Shown piece by piece: positions 14,175 through 23,295 of a stretch of DNA of 36,558 nt. The translations under genes and the position numbers were made by a program. Numbering within the stretch: position 1 is the stretch's first letter; each line of letters opens with the position of its first letter. Origin of the DNA: an uncultured Brevundimonas sp. (GTDB taxonomy: Bacteria; Pseudomonadota; Alphaproteobacteria; Caulobacterales; Caulobacteraceae). The stretch is taken from contig NZ_CALMZS010000215.1 in assembly GCF_937870815.1 (NCBI RefSeq), positions 1 through 36,558 of the forward strand, given 5' to 3'. The notes under the pieces are model-generated. The model saw only the letters and a program-made list of their open reading frames with translations, was not told where the DNA came from and ran no database searches.

Positions 14175-17100
14175 CGAGTTTTCCTGTTGCGGAGCGTTGA
14201 CCCGCGCGACGGTGAACGAAGCTGAAGATGGCGGGCACCAAAAACAGCGTGGCGGCGGTCGCCAGGATCAGCCCGCCGATGACGGCGCGCCCGAGCGGCG
14301 CATTCTGTTCGCCGCCCTCGCCGATCCCGAGCGCCATGGGCGACATGCCGATGATCATGGCCAGGGCGGTCATGAGAACGGGCCTGAAACGGACGAGCCC
14401 GGCTTCCAGCGCGGCCTGGGTGGCGTCTCCGAGGACGGCGAGCCGCTCGCGGGCGAAACTGACGATCAGGATCGAATTGGCCGTCGAGACGCCCAGGCAC
14501 ATGATCGCGCCGGTCAGGGCGGGCACCGAGAGCGTCGTGCCGGTGACGAACAGGATCCAGACGATTCCGGCCAGGGCGCCGGGCAAGGCCGAGATGATGA
14601 CCAGCGGATCGGCCCAGCTCTGGAAATTGACCACCAGCACCAGATAGATCAGCAGCACCGCGCCGATCATCCCCAGCGTCAGGCCCGCGAACGCCGCGTT
14701 CATCGTGGCGTACTGGCCGCGGACCGTGACCTTGGCGCCCTTCGGCTGGCCCTGCTCGAGATCCTTGATCACGGCCTTCACGTCACCGGCCACGGCGCCG
14801 AGGTCGCGGCCATGGGCGGTGGCGAAGATATTGATCGTCGGCTGGATGTCGTAATGGCTGATCACCGAGGCGACGCCAGTTCGGCGCAAATCGCTCAACC
14901 CGCCCAGAGTTTGCGCGGCCGAACCGCCCGCGCCGGTCACCGGAAGCGATTGCAGGTCCTCGATGGAGCCGACCCGATGCTCCGGCACCTGGGCCACGAC
15001 GGGGTAGGAGACTCCGTTTTCCGGGTTGAGGAAAAACACGGGGGCCGTCTGCGAGGTGCCGGCGAGGGCGTTGCCGACACTGACGGTGACGTCGCGTTCG
15101 GTCAGGCCGTATTGCGCGATGCGGGCGCGGTCGACATCGATGTTCAGCTGCGGATAACGGGCGGACTGCTGGATGCGCGCGTCAGCGAGTCCGGGAACGG
15201 CGCGCAGGCGGCGGAGCAGCGTTTCCGCATAGGCCGCGTTGGCCGCGAGATCACGTCCGCTGATCTGGATGTCGATCGGCGCCGGAGAGCCGAAGTTCAG
15301 AATCTGGGACGTGATGTCGGCGGGCAGGAAGGCGAAGCTCAGTCCCGGAAAGCTCTTGGGGAGTTCCTCCCGGAGCCGCTCCACATGGCGTTCGGTCGGG
15401 CGATGCCCTTCTTCCAGGGCGATCAGAATGTCGCCTTCGCTCGAACCGACCGTGCCGCTGTTGTTGTAGACCGTGTTCAGCGGGGCGCTGGACAGGCCGA
15501 TATTGTCGACGATGGAGCGCAACTCGCCGTCGGGGATCAACTGGCGGACGCGCTGCTGGACGCGGTCCATGACGACCGCCGTCTCTTCGATCCGGGTGCC
15601 GGCGGGGGCGCGGACGTGAAGCGAGATCTGCCCGGAATCGACGCTGGGGAAGAAGTCGCGGCCAAGCCAGGGCGTCAGGGCGAACGACGCCAGCACCACG
15701 GCCAGAAACACGGGGATGAACACGCGCCGGCCCCCGAGGGCCCGGCCCAGCAGCCGACCATAGGCGATCCGCGTCCGCTCGAATCGCGCTTCGAACGCGC
15801 GCTGGAAGCGCACCAGGGGGTTGCGGGAGCCCGGTCTGCCGGCGGCATGGAGATCCAGGCCGGGCACATGCGGCCGAAGCAGATACTTGGCCAGGGTCGG
15901 GACCAGGGTTCGCGACAGCACGAAGGAGGCGATCAGGGCGAACACCACCGCCAGCGCCATCGGCACGAAGAGGTAGCCGGCGACCCCTGGCAACAGGAGC
16001 ATCGGGACGAAGACGATGCAGATGCACAGGAGGGAGACGAAGGCGGGCGTCACGATCTGGGCCGCGCCGTCCATGATGGCGTCGCGCACGCCCTTGCCCT
16101 GCTCAAGATGCCAGTTGATGTTTTCGATGGTCACCGTGGCGTCGTCGACGAGGATGCCGATGGCCAGGGCCAGTCCGCCCAGGGTCATGACGTTCAGCGT
16201 CTGTCCGCTGGCCGAGAGGGCGGCGATCGCGGCCAGGACGGCCAGGGGTATGGAGAGGGCGATGATCACCGTCGATCGCCAGGATCCGAGGAAAAGAAGG
16301 ATCATGAGCGAGGTGAGCGCCGCGGCGATCACGCCTTCGACGACCACGGCTTCGAGCGCCCCTCGGACGAAGACGGACTGATCGCCGATGGTTTGAATGG
16401 TGAGGGCGTCGGGGAGCCCCGCCGCGATTTCAGGGATCTTCGCCTTGATGCCCTCGACGATCGACAGGGTCGAGGCGGACCCGCCCCGCAGGACCGTCAT
16501 CAGCGCCGAGCGCTGACCGTTGACGTGAACGACGTTGGTCTGGGGCGCGCTTCCGTCGCGGACATTGGCGACGTCGCGGATATAGATGGTGGCCCCGTCG
16601 ACCACTTTCACCGGCAGATCGTTCAGCGCCTCGATCGATCCCGGGGCGTTGTTGAGCTTTATGTTGTACTGGAACTCGCCGATCTTGGCGAAGCCCGCCG
16701 GATTGATCTGGTTCTGGGCCGCGATCGCCAGCGAGACGTCCTGGGCCGACAGACCGCGGGCGCGCAACGCCTGGGGGTCGAGGTCGATCTGCACCTGCCG
16801 CTGTCGTCCGCCGGCGGGGAAGGGCACGGCCGCGCCGGGGACGGTGATCAGCTGCGGTCGAACCTGATTGAGACCGAGATCGTAGAGCTGCTGTTCAGTG
16901 AGCCCTTCCCCCGAAAGGGCCAGCTGCACGATCGGGACGGTCGAGGCGTCATAGTTGACGATGAAGGGCGGGCTTGTGCCAGGGGGCAGCTGGCGAAGCA
17001 TGGTCTGGGAAATCGAGGTCAGCTGCGCCGTCGCTGTGCGGATGTCGACGCCGGGCTGAAAATAGATCTTCACGATCCCCACGCCGGGCATCGACTGGCT

Positions 17101-17349
17101 CTCGATATGTTCGACATCGCTGACCGTGGCCGACAGGGCCCGCTCGAACGGCGTGATGATCCGCCCGGCCATTTCCTGCGGTGGCAGGCCCGCATAGGTC
17201 CAGGCCACGGCGATGACCGGCACCCGGATGTCGGGGAAGATGTCGATGGGCGTGCGAACGGCCGCCACGGCTCCGCCCAGCGCGATGAGGATGGCCATGA
17301 CGATGAAGGTGAGCGGACGCGTCAACGCGATCCGGACGATCCCCATCAT
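14155..17349 (-). CDS. RND efflux pump, inner-membrane transporter
   Basis: 1064 residues from ATG 17349; the frame stays open further upstream only through a TTG, and the family always starts with a short stretch before helix 1 ('IVRIALTRPLTFIVMAILIA'). Helix 1 is followed by 'DIFPDIRVPVIAVAWTYAGL'. Helix 4 carries the proton-relay pair in 'LAIGILVDDATVTIENI'. The second half repeats the plan with 'GRDFFPSVDSGQISLHVRAP' and 'MIIGMSPMALGIGEGGEQNA'. It is a hydrophobe/amphiphile-type pump of the MdtB-like or related branch; the CusA-type methionine relay is not seen. A perfect CTTAAG-N5-CTTAAG box lies 91 bases upstream, so the operon is probably under the local response regulator. A very long frame on the other strand is only its shadow. 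Confidence 0.93.
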   Translation of the reverse strand: MMGIVRIALTRPLTFIVMAILIALGGAVAAVRTPIDIFPDIRVPVIAVAWTYAGLPPQEMAGRIITPFERALSATVSDVEHIESQSMPGVGIVKIYFQPGVDIRTATAQLTSISQTMLRQLPPGTSPPFIVNYDASTVPIVQLALSGEGLTEQQLYDLGLNQVRPQLITVPGAAVPFPAGGRQRQVQIDLDPQALRARGLSAQDVSLAIAAQNQINPAGFAKIGEFQYNIKLNNAPGSIEALNDLPVKVVDGATIYIRDVANVRDGSAPQTNVVHVNGQRSALMTVLRGGSASTLSIVEGIKAKIPEIAAGLPDALTIQTIGDQSVFVRGALEAVVVEGVIAAALTSLMILLFLGSWRSTVIIALSIPLAVLAAIAALSASGQTLNVMTLGGLALAIGILVDDATVTIENINWHLEQGKGVRDAIMDGAAQIVTPAFVSLLCICIVFVPMLLLPGVAGYLFVPMALAVVFALIASFVLSRTLVPTLAKYLLRPHVPGLDLHAAGRPGSRNPLVRFQRAFEARFERTRIAYGRLLGRALGGRRVFIPVFLAVVLASFALTPWLGRDFFPSVDSGQISLHVRAPAGTRIEETAVVMDRVQQRVRQLIPDGELRSIVDNIGLSSAPLNTVYNNSGTVGSSEGDILIALEEGHRPTERHVERLREELPKSFPGLSFAFLPADITSQILNFGSPAPIDIQISGRDLAANAAYAETLLRRLRAVPGLADARIQQSARYPQLNIDVDRARIAQYGLTERDVTVSVGNALAGTSQTAPVFFLNPENGVSYPVVAQVPEHRVGSIEDLQSLPVTGAGGSAAQTLGGLSDLRRTGVASVISHYDIQPTINIFATAHGRDLGAVAGDVKAVIKDLEQGQPKGAKVTVRGQYATMNAAFAGLTLGMIGAVLLIYLVLVVNFQSWADPLVIISALPGALAGIVWILFVTGTTLSVPALTGAIMCLGVSTANSILIVSFARERLAVLGDATQAALEAGLVRFRPVLMTALAMIIGMSPMALGIGEGGEQNAPLGRAVIGGLILATAATLFLVPAIFSFVHRRAGQRSATGKLDVAHVQ

Positions 17350-17439
17350 GACGCTGTCCGACCCAAGGCCGTCGTATGCGACGCTGCAACGCTCATCATG
17401 GTCCCTCAAGTCGTTCGGGAAGCCGAAGACGCGGCTCAG

Positions 17440-17456
17440 CTTAAGTCGATCTTAAG
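17440..17456. promoter_or_regulatory. CTTAAG-N5-CTTAAG regulator box before the RND operon
   Basis: CTTAAG 17440-17445, TCGAT, CTTAAG 17451-17456: a perfect copy of the direct repeat. Each half is itself a palindrome, and the halves are 11 bases apart centre to centre, one helical turn, as expected for two OmpR/PmrA-type DNA-binding domains bound head to tail. It precedes the pump gene at 17349. Confidence 0.75.
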
Positions 17457-17523
17457 AGGCGTCGCGCCGTGACGACTGATCCGATGCGGGGGACGTTTGA
17501 GTGAGAACGCTTCATTGCCCCGG

Positions 17524-17548
17524 GGTCCGGCGGGCGAAGCGCCGAACC
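17524..17548 (-). terminator. Hairpin after the 11-kb operon
   Basis: GGTCCGGCG (17524-17532) and CGCCGAACC (17540-17548) pair with one G-T mismatch around a 7-base loop. It lies 60 bases past the stop of the DUF3422 gene, the last of the operon. There is no T run, so it would be a weak or protein-assisted terminator. Confidence 0.35.
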
Positions 17549-17607
17549 GGAGACCCGGCATGGGCGCCGCCTGACGCTGAGGTTTCCCGGGGCCGTCTCC
17601 GACGGGA

Positions 17608-18879
17608 TCAGGACGGCGGGTGGCCGCGAGCTTCATCGCCCTCAAGCCGACGGACCCGACGTCGCAGATAGTACCAGACCAACAGGATGGTCACCGGCGC
17701 CGCGAGCGCCGCCAGCGCTTCCGGCGAGACGCCGTAGCTATGCGCCAACGGCTTGAGCCCATACCCCAGGAGGCCCAGCGCATAATAGCTGACGGCCACG
17801 ACCGACAGACCCTCGACCAGATGCTGGAGCTTCAATTGGCGCGCGCTGGTCCGCTCGACCGAATGCAGCAAGGCGGTGTTCTGGGCCTGGACACGCATCT
17901 CGATCCGCGTCCTGAGCAGGGCCGTCGCGCGTTCCAGCCGCGTGGCCAGGGCGTCCAGGCGTCCCGAGAACGCCTGGCATGTCCGGGTCGCGGGGGTCAG
18001 GCGGCGGTCGATGAAGTCGTCGAGGCGCTGGAAGCCCTCGATGCGGACGCAGTCCAGATCTCGCAACCGGTCAGCCACGATGCCGGAATAGGCCGCCATC
18101 GCACCCAGTCGGAAGGCGGTGGTCGCCGTCAGGCTGGCGACCTCGGCTGACAGCCGGCTGATCTCGTCGAGCAGCGTCTGATCGTTCCGGTCCTGGGTCA
18201 GTCGCTCCGAGACGGCGACCAAGGCGGCCTCCAGTCGGTCGAGGTCGGCGGCTCGCTCCTGAACCATCGGCAAGGCCAGCAGCGCCAGGTTCCGGTAGTT
18301 GCCGAGCTCCTGGACCCGCTGCGCCAGCCGTCCCAGATCGGCCGGATGCATGCCGCCCGCGGCCAGCACCAGACGCCCCCAGCCGTCATCATGGACCTTG
18401 AAGTCGGACCACAGGCGCGCCTCGTCCTTTCGACAGCTGATCAGGTCTTCGGGATCAAGCTCGGCGACGGCCGGGACGGCCCGGCGCTCGTCGGCCTCGA
18501 CCACGACCCGGACCGCCCGGATCACCAGGCCCGGGGCGGTTTCCAGCCAATCCAGCAGAACGGGCGGATGAGGCTCCAGGGAGAAGGGCTCGCCCGCCGC
18601 GTAGGAGATGACCGTATAGGTCGAGGCCTCGCTGTGCCGTTCCCAGAGCCACACCGGACCGCCGGCGATCATGCCGCGTCCATGGCGCGGGAACACCTGA
18701 TCCTGATCGCCCGATCGTTCGGCCAGGGCGAGGAGCGACGCATATTCCCGTTCCCGGTCCGCGCCTTCGACAAGACGCAGGACCTGGAGGATCCGGCACG
18801 GCGTCGTCAGGGGCGGCATTCGGCGTAGATGCATTTCCGATACGATTCGGTCCCGCATCGGATGGCTCTTCAGTTCCAT
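17608..18879 (-). CDS. DUF3422 membrane-anchored protein
   Basis: 423 residues; AGGGGG precedes ATG 18879. The protein starts 'SHPMRDRIVSEMHLRRMPPL', shows 'WLWERHSEASTYTVI' and 'PFSLEPHP', then a long helical part with coiled-coil character (about 210-360) and two C-terminal helices ('VEGLSVVAVSYYALGLLGYG' and 'VTILLVWYYLRRRVRR'). The H-P-x-R-x-x-x-x-x-E-x-H opening, the H-x-E-x-x-T-Y-T centre and the two end helices are those of DUF3422, which has no known function. The last codons of the copper ATPase overlap its start by ten bases, so it is a true operon member. A role in insertion or quality control of the oxidase is possible but only by context. Confidence 0.8.
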   Translation of the reverse strand: MELKSHPMRDRIVSEMHLRRMPPLTTPCRILQVLRLVEGADREREYASLLALAERSGDQDQVFPRHGRGMIAGGPVWLWERHSEASTYTVISYAAGEPFSLEPHPPVLLDWLETAPGLVIRAVRVVVEADERRAVPAVAELDPEDLISCRKDEARLWSDFKVHDDGWGRLVLAAGGMHPADLGRLAQRVQELGNYRNLALLALPMVQERAADLDRLEAALVAVSERLTQDRNDQTLLDEISRLSAEVASLTATTAFRLGAMAAYSGIVADRLRDLDCVRIEGFQRLDDFIDRRLTPATRTCQAFSGRLDALATRLERATALLRTRIEMRVQAQNTALLHSVERTSARQLKLQHLVEGLSVVAVSYYALGLLGYGLKPLAHSYGVSPEALAALAAPVTILLVWYYLRRRVRRLEGDEARGHPPS

Positions 18880-21008
18880 CGCGACGCCCCCTGGTCGGCG
18901 ATCATCAGGCGCATCGCATTGGCCGTGACCGCCAGGGAACTGGCGATCATGGCGACGGCGGCCCAGGCGGGACTGAGCAGGCCCAGAGCCGCCGCCGGCA
19001 AGGCGAAGAGGTTGTAGGCGAGGGCGAGCACGATGTTCTGTCGCAACCGGCGTCGCGCCGCCGCGGCGAGGTCCAAGACGTCGACCACCCGGCCCAGCCC
19101 GCCCCGGGTGATGACGACGGCGGCGGTCGCCGACGCCGCGGCGTGCGCTCGCGCGACCGATATCCCGCAGTCCGCGGCGGCCAGCGCCGGCCCGTCGTTC
19201 ACGCCGTCGCCCACGAACAGCACCGGCCCCCGTGCGCGCCGGACCAGTTCGCCCTTGGACAGGGGGGTGCAGCCGGCGAAAACGCTGGACGGGCTGAGGC
19301 CCACCGCGCGGGCGACGGCGTGGGCCGGACCTTCGGCGTCGCCGGTGGCCAACAGGACGTCGATGCCGCGCCGCCGCAGCTCCAGAATGGTGTCTCCGGC
19401 CTCGGGATCGATCGCGTCCCCGATCAGCAGGTCCCCTACCGGGACGTCGTCCAGCCAGACCCGCAGGCGCGTGGCGCCCTCCGACGCGCCGCCTGGCGCG
19501 CCGCCGACCCGGATCCGGCGACCGGCGGGGTCGAACCCCCGGGCGTCGCGGGAGCCACGCGATCCTCCAGCCCCGAGGGGACCGCCATGATGCGCCGTCA
19601 CGGCCCGGGCGAGTGGATGGTCGAGACCCGTCTCGGCCCGAGCGGCGAGCGCCACGACCTCCGCGTCGGTCCAGCCGGCCCGGGACTCGACCGACAGGAC
19701 CCGGGGCTGACCGGCCGTCAGGGTGCCGGTCTTGTCGAAGATTGCCGTACGGGCCCCGGTCAGGCGTTCGACCACGGCGGCGTCCACCAGACGAAAGCCG
19801 CGTCCGGCGGCAATCACGCTGGCCCGCAAGTGGACGAGGGGCGCCGCGAGACTCAGGGCGCAGGGGCAGGCCGCCAACATGACGACCAGGCCCCGGACCA
19901 GTCCGGTTTCGATCGAACGCGTCAGGATCGCGGTGACCAGAACGACGAGCAGCGAAACGACGGGAATGGCGGTCGTCAGGGCGCCGGCCGCGTGGCTCGC
20001 GCTGTCGATCGGTTCACCCCGCGCCGCGAGTTCTATCGCGATGCGGCCGCCCATGCGGTCCACGTCGCGGTCGCCTGATACACGATCGACACGCACCTCG
20101 ACAGCCCGGACGAGATTGACCGTGCCGGCGGCGATGCGGTCGCCGACCCCAACAGCGCTCGCGCCGCTTTCGCCCGTCAGCATGGCGGTATCGACGGCGC
20201 TTCGCCCGCTCACGACGACGCCGTCGACCGTCGAGACGCCGCCCGCGCGGACCTGGACGACATCGCCGATCGCGAGCTGGTCGCAGGCCACCGTCTCCCA
20301 GTTCCCGGCGCCGTCGCGCCGCTCGGCCGTGTCGTCGAACAGCCGGCCGAGGGCGAGCGTGGCGTCCGTGGCGTTTCTGCGGACGCGGGTCTCGATCAAA
20401 CGGGCCAGCACAAGCAGGGTGACCAGCATGGTGGCGGTGTCGAAATAGACCTGCGCCTCCCCCCTCGCGAGGGCGAGCGCCGAGGCGGCGACCGAGCCGG
20501 CCACGCCGATGCTGATCAATAGGTCGAGACCGGGCGCGCGAAGACGGATCGACCGCGCCGCCATCCGTCCGATTCCTGCGCCGCTGAACAGGATAACGGG
20601 CCCGGCCAGGACGCCGCTGGCCAGGGCGATCCACCACGCTGCGGCGGGCGACAATCCCGGGTCCAGATACAGCACCACCGCGCAGGCCATGGACCACATG
20701 CCGAAGGCGATCGCCACGACCAGGCGCAGGGTGAGCGAACGGACCTCCCGGTCCAGTCGCAGGCGAATGGTCTGGGGGTCGCTGCGCTCCAGAAGGCGGT
20801 AGCCCGCCTCGTGCACGCAGGCACGGACGGCCTCCGCGTCGCACCGGTCCGGGTCCCACTGCACCAGGGCCGAGGCGGTGACATAGTGGACGCCGGCGCC
20901 GATCACGCCGTCGATCGCGCGGAGGCGGCTTTCCAGGCCTCGCGCGCAGCCGCCGCACCACAGGCCGTCCACGGCGAACAGCTGCCGCGTGACGGCGGCG
21001 GCGGGCAC
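18870..21008 (-). CDS. Copper-type P1B ATPase (FixI/CopA2 type)
   Basis: 712 residues from a GTG start at 21008. An N-terminal heavy-metal domain has G-L-W-C-G-G-C (Cys18, Cys21). Eight membrane helices are split by the actuator motif T-G-E-S and the catalytic core: 'AACPCALSLAAPL' with the CPC metal site, 'IFDKTGTLTAGQP' with the phosphorylated Asp, G-L-D-H-P-L-A and 'VGDGVNDGPALAAADCGISV'. The closing helices hold 'YNLFALPAAALG' and 'MIASSLAVTANAMRL'. All required residues are present. Such ATPases beside cbb3 oxidase genes export copper to the periplasm for oxidase assembly (FixI/CcoI role) rather than for resistance. The N-terminal domain is closer to FixI than to CopA in having W before the first Cys; this point is soft. 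Confidence 0.92.
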   Translation of the reverse strand: MPAAAVTRQLFAVDGLWCGGCARGLESRLRAIDGVIGAGVHYVTASALVQWDPDRCDAEAVRACVHEAGYRLLERSDPQTIRLRLDREVRSLTLRLVVAIAFGMWSMACAVVLYLDPGLSPAAAWWIALASGVLAGPVILFSGAGIGRMAARSIRLRAPGLDLLISIGVAGSVAASALALARGEAQVYFDTATMLVTLLVLARLIETRVRRNATDATLALGRLFDDTAERRDGAGNWETVACDQLAIGDVVQVRAGGVSTVDGVVVSGRSAVDTAMLTGESGASAVGVGDRIAAGTVNLVRAVEVRVDRVSGDRDVDRMGGRIAIELAARGEPIDSASHAAGALTTAIPVVSLLVVLVTAILTRSIETGLVRGLVVMLAACPCALSLAAPLVHLRASVIAAGRGFRLVDAAVVERLTGARTAIFDKTGTLTAGQPRVLSVESRAGWTDAEVVALAARAETGLDHPLARAVTAHHGGPLGAGGSRGSRDARGFDPAGRRIRVGGAPGGASEGATRLRVWLDDVPVGDLLIGDAIDPEAGDTILELRRRGIDVLLATGDAEGPAHAVARAVGLSPSSVFAGCTPLSKGELVRRARGPVLFVGDGVNDGPALAAADCGISVARAHAAASATAAVVITRGGLGRVVDVLDLAAAARRRLRQNIVLALAYNLFALPAAALGLLSPAWAAVAMIASSLAVTANAMRLMIADQGASRWN

Positions 21009-21012
21009 CGGC

Positions 21013-22050
21013 CTAACGTCCCCCGGCCGGCGCCGCTGGCTGGGCGCCGGCGCCCAGCAGCCGGCCCTGATAGATCCGCCCGTAGAAAGTCTCCGCGCCG
21101 GTGTGGTTGCGCGCGGCGTTCTCGGCGACCGTACCGGTCTGGCGGGGGTCCCTGGGGCGTTCCTGGCTGTTGATGTAGGCCGCCACGTCCCACGCCTGCT
21201 GATCGGTCAGCCGGTTGGTCTGGCCGAGGGGCATATTGGCCTTGATGAAGCCCGCGGCGGTGTTCACGCGCGCCATTCCGGCGCCCCAGTTGTAGGACTG
21301 CGGACCCCAAAGGGGCGGAAAGACCGTGCGCCCGTTGGCGTCGGCCTGGCCCTGGCCGTCGGCGGAATGGCAGACCGCGCAGTTGGCGGCGAAGACCTGC
21401 TGCCCGCGGACGGGGTCATATCCGAGGGCGGTCTTCTGCAGCTCCGGATAGCCCGAGCCCTCCATATCGACGCCCGTGGGGGCCCCGGTGGCGAGGAAAT
21501 GCATATAGGTCTGCAGATCCTTGTAGACGTCGTGGCCAGCGGGCGGTGGGCCGCCGCTCGGCGAGGCCTGGGCGTTCATCGAATAGGTGAAACAGCCCTT
21601 GATCCGATCCTCCATCGTATTGATCTGCTTGTTCTTGGAGCGATATTTCGGATAGGCGACCCAGGCGGCCCACATCGGCGCCGAGTCCGGCCGTCGTCCG
21701 CCGTCCAGATGGCAGGCCGCGCACGACAGGCTGTTGCCCACGAAGTCCGAGGCATTCGCCGGGGTGTTCATGAAGATCGCCTCGCCGCGCCGAATGGCGT
21801 CGCCGGAGGGACCGTCCGGTATGGCCGAGGACATCGGCGGCTGGAAATAGGCGGCCGGCTCGAGACCCGGTCCATCGCCGCCTTCGCTGCCCTTGCGATC
21901 GCGAATCCAGCCTGCGTCGACGGCCAGGGTGCCGATCACGAAGAGGGCCAGTCCGCCGGCGACGGCGAAGATGGCGTCGCGGGCGAGGCCGCCCTTGCGC
22001 GGCTTGTCGGGGCCGGTGGCGGGGGGCGGGGATTTGGGGTCATCGGACAT
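21013..22050 (-). CDS. Membrane-anchored diheme cytochrome c, TsdA-like
   Basis: 345 residues, starting three bases after the previous gene. One N-terminal membrane helix (about 23-45) is followed by two haem domains: C-A-A-C-H (110-114) in 'NSLSCAACHLDGGRR' and C-A-V-C-H (224-228). Between them stand 'YPKYRSK', 'TMEDRIKGCFTYSMN' with Cys153, and 'DLQTYMHFLATG'. The V-G-N-x-L-x-C-x-x-C-H-L-x-G-G, the R-I-x-x-C-F-x-x-S-M-N and the Y-x-x-x-L pieces are those of TsdA thiosulfate dehydrogenases, in which the middle Cys is an axial haem ligand of the active haem. So it may oxidise thiosulfate to tetrathionate and feed the oxidase upstream in the operon. A plain electron-carrying cytochrome is the alternative. 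Confidence 0.75.
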   Translation of the reverse strand: MSDDPKSPPPATGPDKPRKGGLARDAIFAVAGGLALFVIGTLAVDAGWIRDRKGSEGGDGPGLEPAAYFQPPMSSAIPDGPSGDAIRRGEAIFMNTPANASDFVGNSLSCAACHLDGGRRPDSAPMWAAWVAYPKYRSKNKQINTMEDRIKGCFTYSMNAQASPSGGPPPAGHDVYKDLQTYMHFLATGAPTGVDMEGSGYPELQKTALGYDPVRGQQVFAANCAVCHSADGQGQADANGRTVFPPLWGPQSYNWGAGMARVNTAAGFIKANMPLGQTNRLTDQQAWDVAAYINSQERPRDPRQTGTVAENAARNHTGAETFYGRIYQGRLLGAGAQPAAPAGGR

Positions 22051-22053
22051 GGT

Positions 22054-23295
22054 CTAGCGCCTGTCGTCAGGAGGTGAAGCGGGATTGGGCGGCAAGGTGG
22101 CGAGATAGTCCGCCACGGCGCGGCGATCGGCGTCCGACAGGTTGCGGGAGACGGCGTTCATCAGATCGACGGAGGAATTGTCGCGCTGTCCTCCGGCCCA
22201 GGCGGAGAGTTGAGAGGCGGTATAGGCGGGATGCTGGGCGGCCAGAGACGGGAACTGCGGCGCGACCCCGAAGCCCGAGGGGCCGTGGCAGGAGAAGCAG
22301 GCCGGGACATTCTTGGACCAGTCGCCATAGAGCGCCAAGCGTTCGCCCCGCGCGATGTCTCCGCCGAGCGACGGCCTGGCCGTGGAGGGGGCCCGCAATC
22401 GCGCATAATAGTCCCCAAGCGCGCGGCGCTCGTCCGGCGACAGGGCGGAGGCCACAATGGCCATCGACTCGTTTTCGCGGGCGCCCGCGATATAGTCGTT
22501 CAGCTGTTTGACGATATAGGCCGAGGGCAGGCCGGCCAGTCGGGGCACGGTCTCGCTGCCCTGGCCCCGGGTCCCATGACAGGACGAACAGGACCAGGCG
22601 TCGCCTCGCCCCTCGTTGATCAGTCGGATCACCCCGGCGTCAATCGCGGCCGGGGGCGGCGCGACGAACACGGGTTGCGGCGCCAGGTCCGGCGCCATGC
22701 GGGAGACGATCTCGACGCCGCCCCGCCAGGGCCCCCGGTCAGGGAACCGGCGACGCTGTGCCGCGACGAAGGCGGGGGTGACCGGGGCCTCGGCTCCGCC
22801 CCAGGTTTGGCGGACGTACGAGGCGACGCGGGCCAGTTCTTCGTCGGACAGAACGCTGGAGAAGTTCGGCATATGGCCGTTGAAGGTCCGACCGCTGACG
22901 GCGATGGGGCCGTCGATCCCGTGCAGCAGTATCTGGACCACGACCTGGGGATCGGCCGAGACGAAGGCTGAGCCTTCCAGGGGCGGCACGGCGCCGCGAA
23001 CCCCCACGGCGTTGGGCTGATGGCAGGAGGAGCAGCGGGCCTCGAAGATCTGCGCCCCGGAATTGACCGCATGACGGGGCAATTCGGCCATCTGGGCGGC
23101 GCGTTCGGACCGGCCGATCGCGACGGCCTGGCTGTTGTCCCACAGGGTGATGCCGCCCCAGAGGGCCAGGGCGACGGCGATCCAGAGAACCGGGAGCGGG
23201 ATGCGCCGGAACTCCTCATAGGGTTCGTAGGCCTCGTCCGTCTCGCGTCGTTCGACCGGGTCGGGGGTTCGCCGTGTCCAGGGAAGGCGGATCAT
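22054..23295 (-). CDS. Triheme cytochrome c, CcoP-like oxidase subunit
   Basis: 413 residues; its start overlaps the CcoO-like stop as ATGA. A cytoplasmic charged N-terminus with 'YEPYEEFRRIPLPVLWIAVA' leads into one membrane helix (33-53). Three c-type haem sites follow: C-S-S-C-H at 88, C-S-S-C-H at 236 and C-F-S-C-H at 333, each with a downstream Met region (for example G-H-M-P-N-F). CcoP of standard cbb3 oxidases has two haems; this one has an added third domain. The position directly after CcoN and CcoO genes makes it the electron entry subunit. It could accept electrons from the diheme protein encoded next. Confidence 0.82.
   Translation of the reverse strand: MIRLPWTRRTPDPVERRETDEAYEPYEEFRRIPLPVLWIAVALALWGGITLWDNSQAVAIGRSERAAQMAELPRHAVNSGAQIFEARCSSCHQPNAVGVRGAVPPLEGSAFVSADPQVVVQILLHGIDGPIAVSGRTFNGHMPNFSSVLSDEELARVASYVRQTWGGAEAPVTPAFVAAQRRRFPDRGPWRGGVEIVSRMAPDLAPQPVFVAPPPAAIDAGVIRLINEGRGDAWSCSSCHGTRGQGSETVPRLAGLPSAYIVKQLNDYIAGARENESMAIVASALSPDERRALGDYYARLRAPSTARPSLGGDIARGERLALYGDWSKNVPACFSCHGPSGFGVAPQFPSLAAQHPAYTASQLSAWAGGQRDNSSVDLMNAVSRNLSDADRRAVADYLATLPPNPASPPDDRR

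Noticed and set aside
13915..17472. Reading frame of 1185 codons on the plus strand
   Set aside because: It lies opposite the RND pump gene, has a composition of Arg, Gly, Asp and His repeats typical of antisense frames in GC-rich DNA, and shows no domain.
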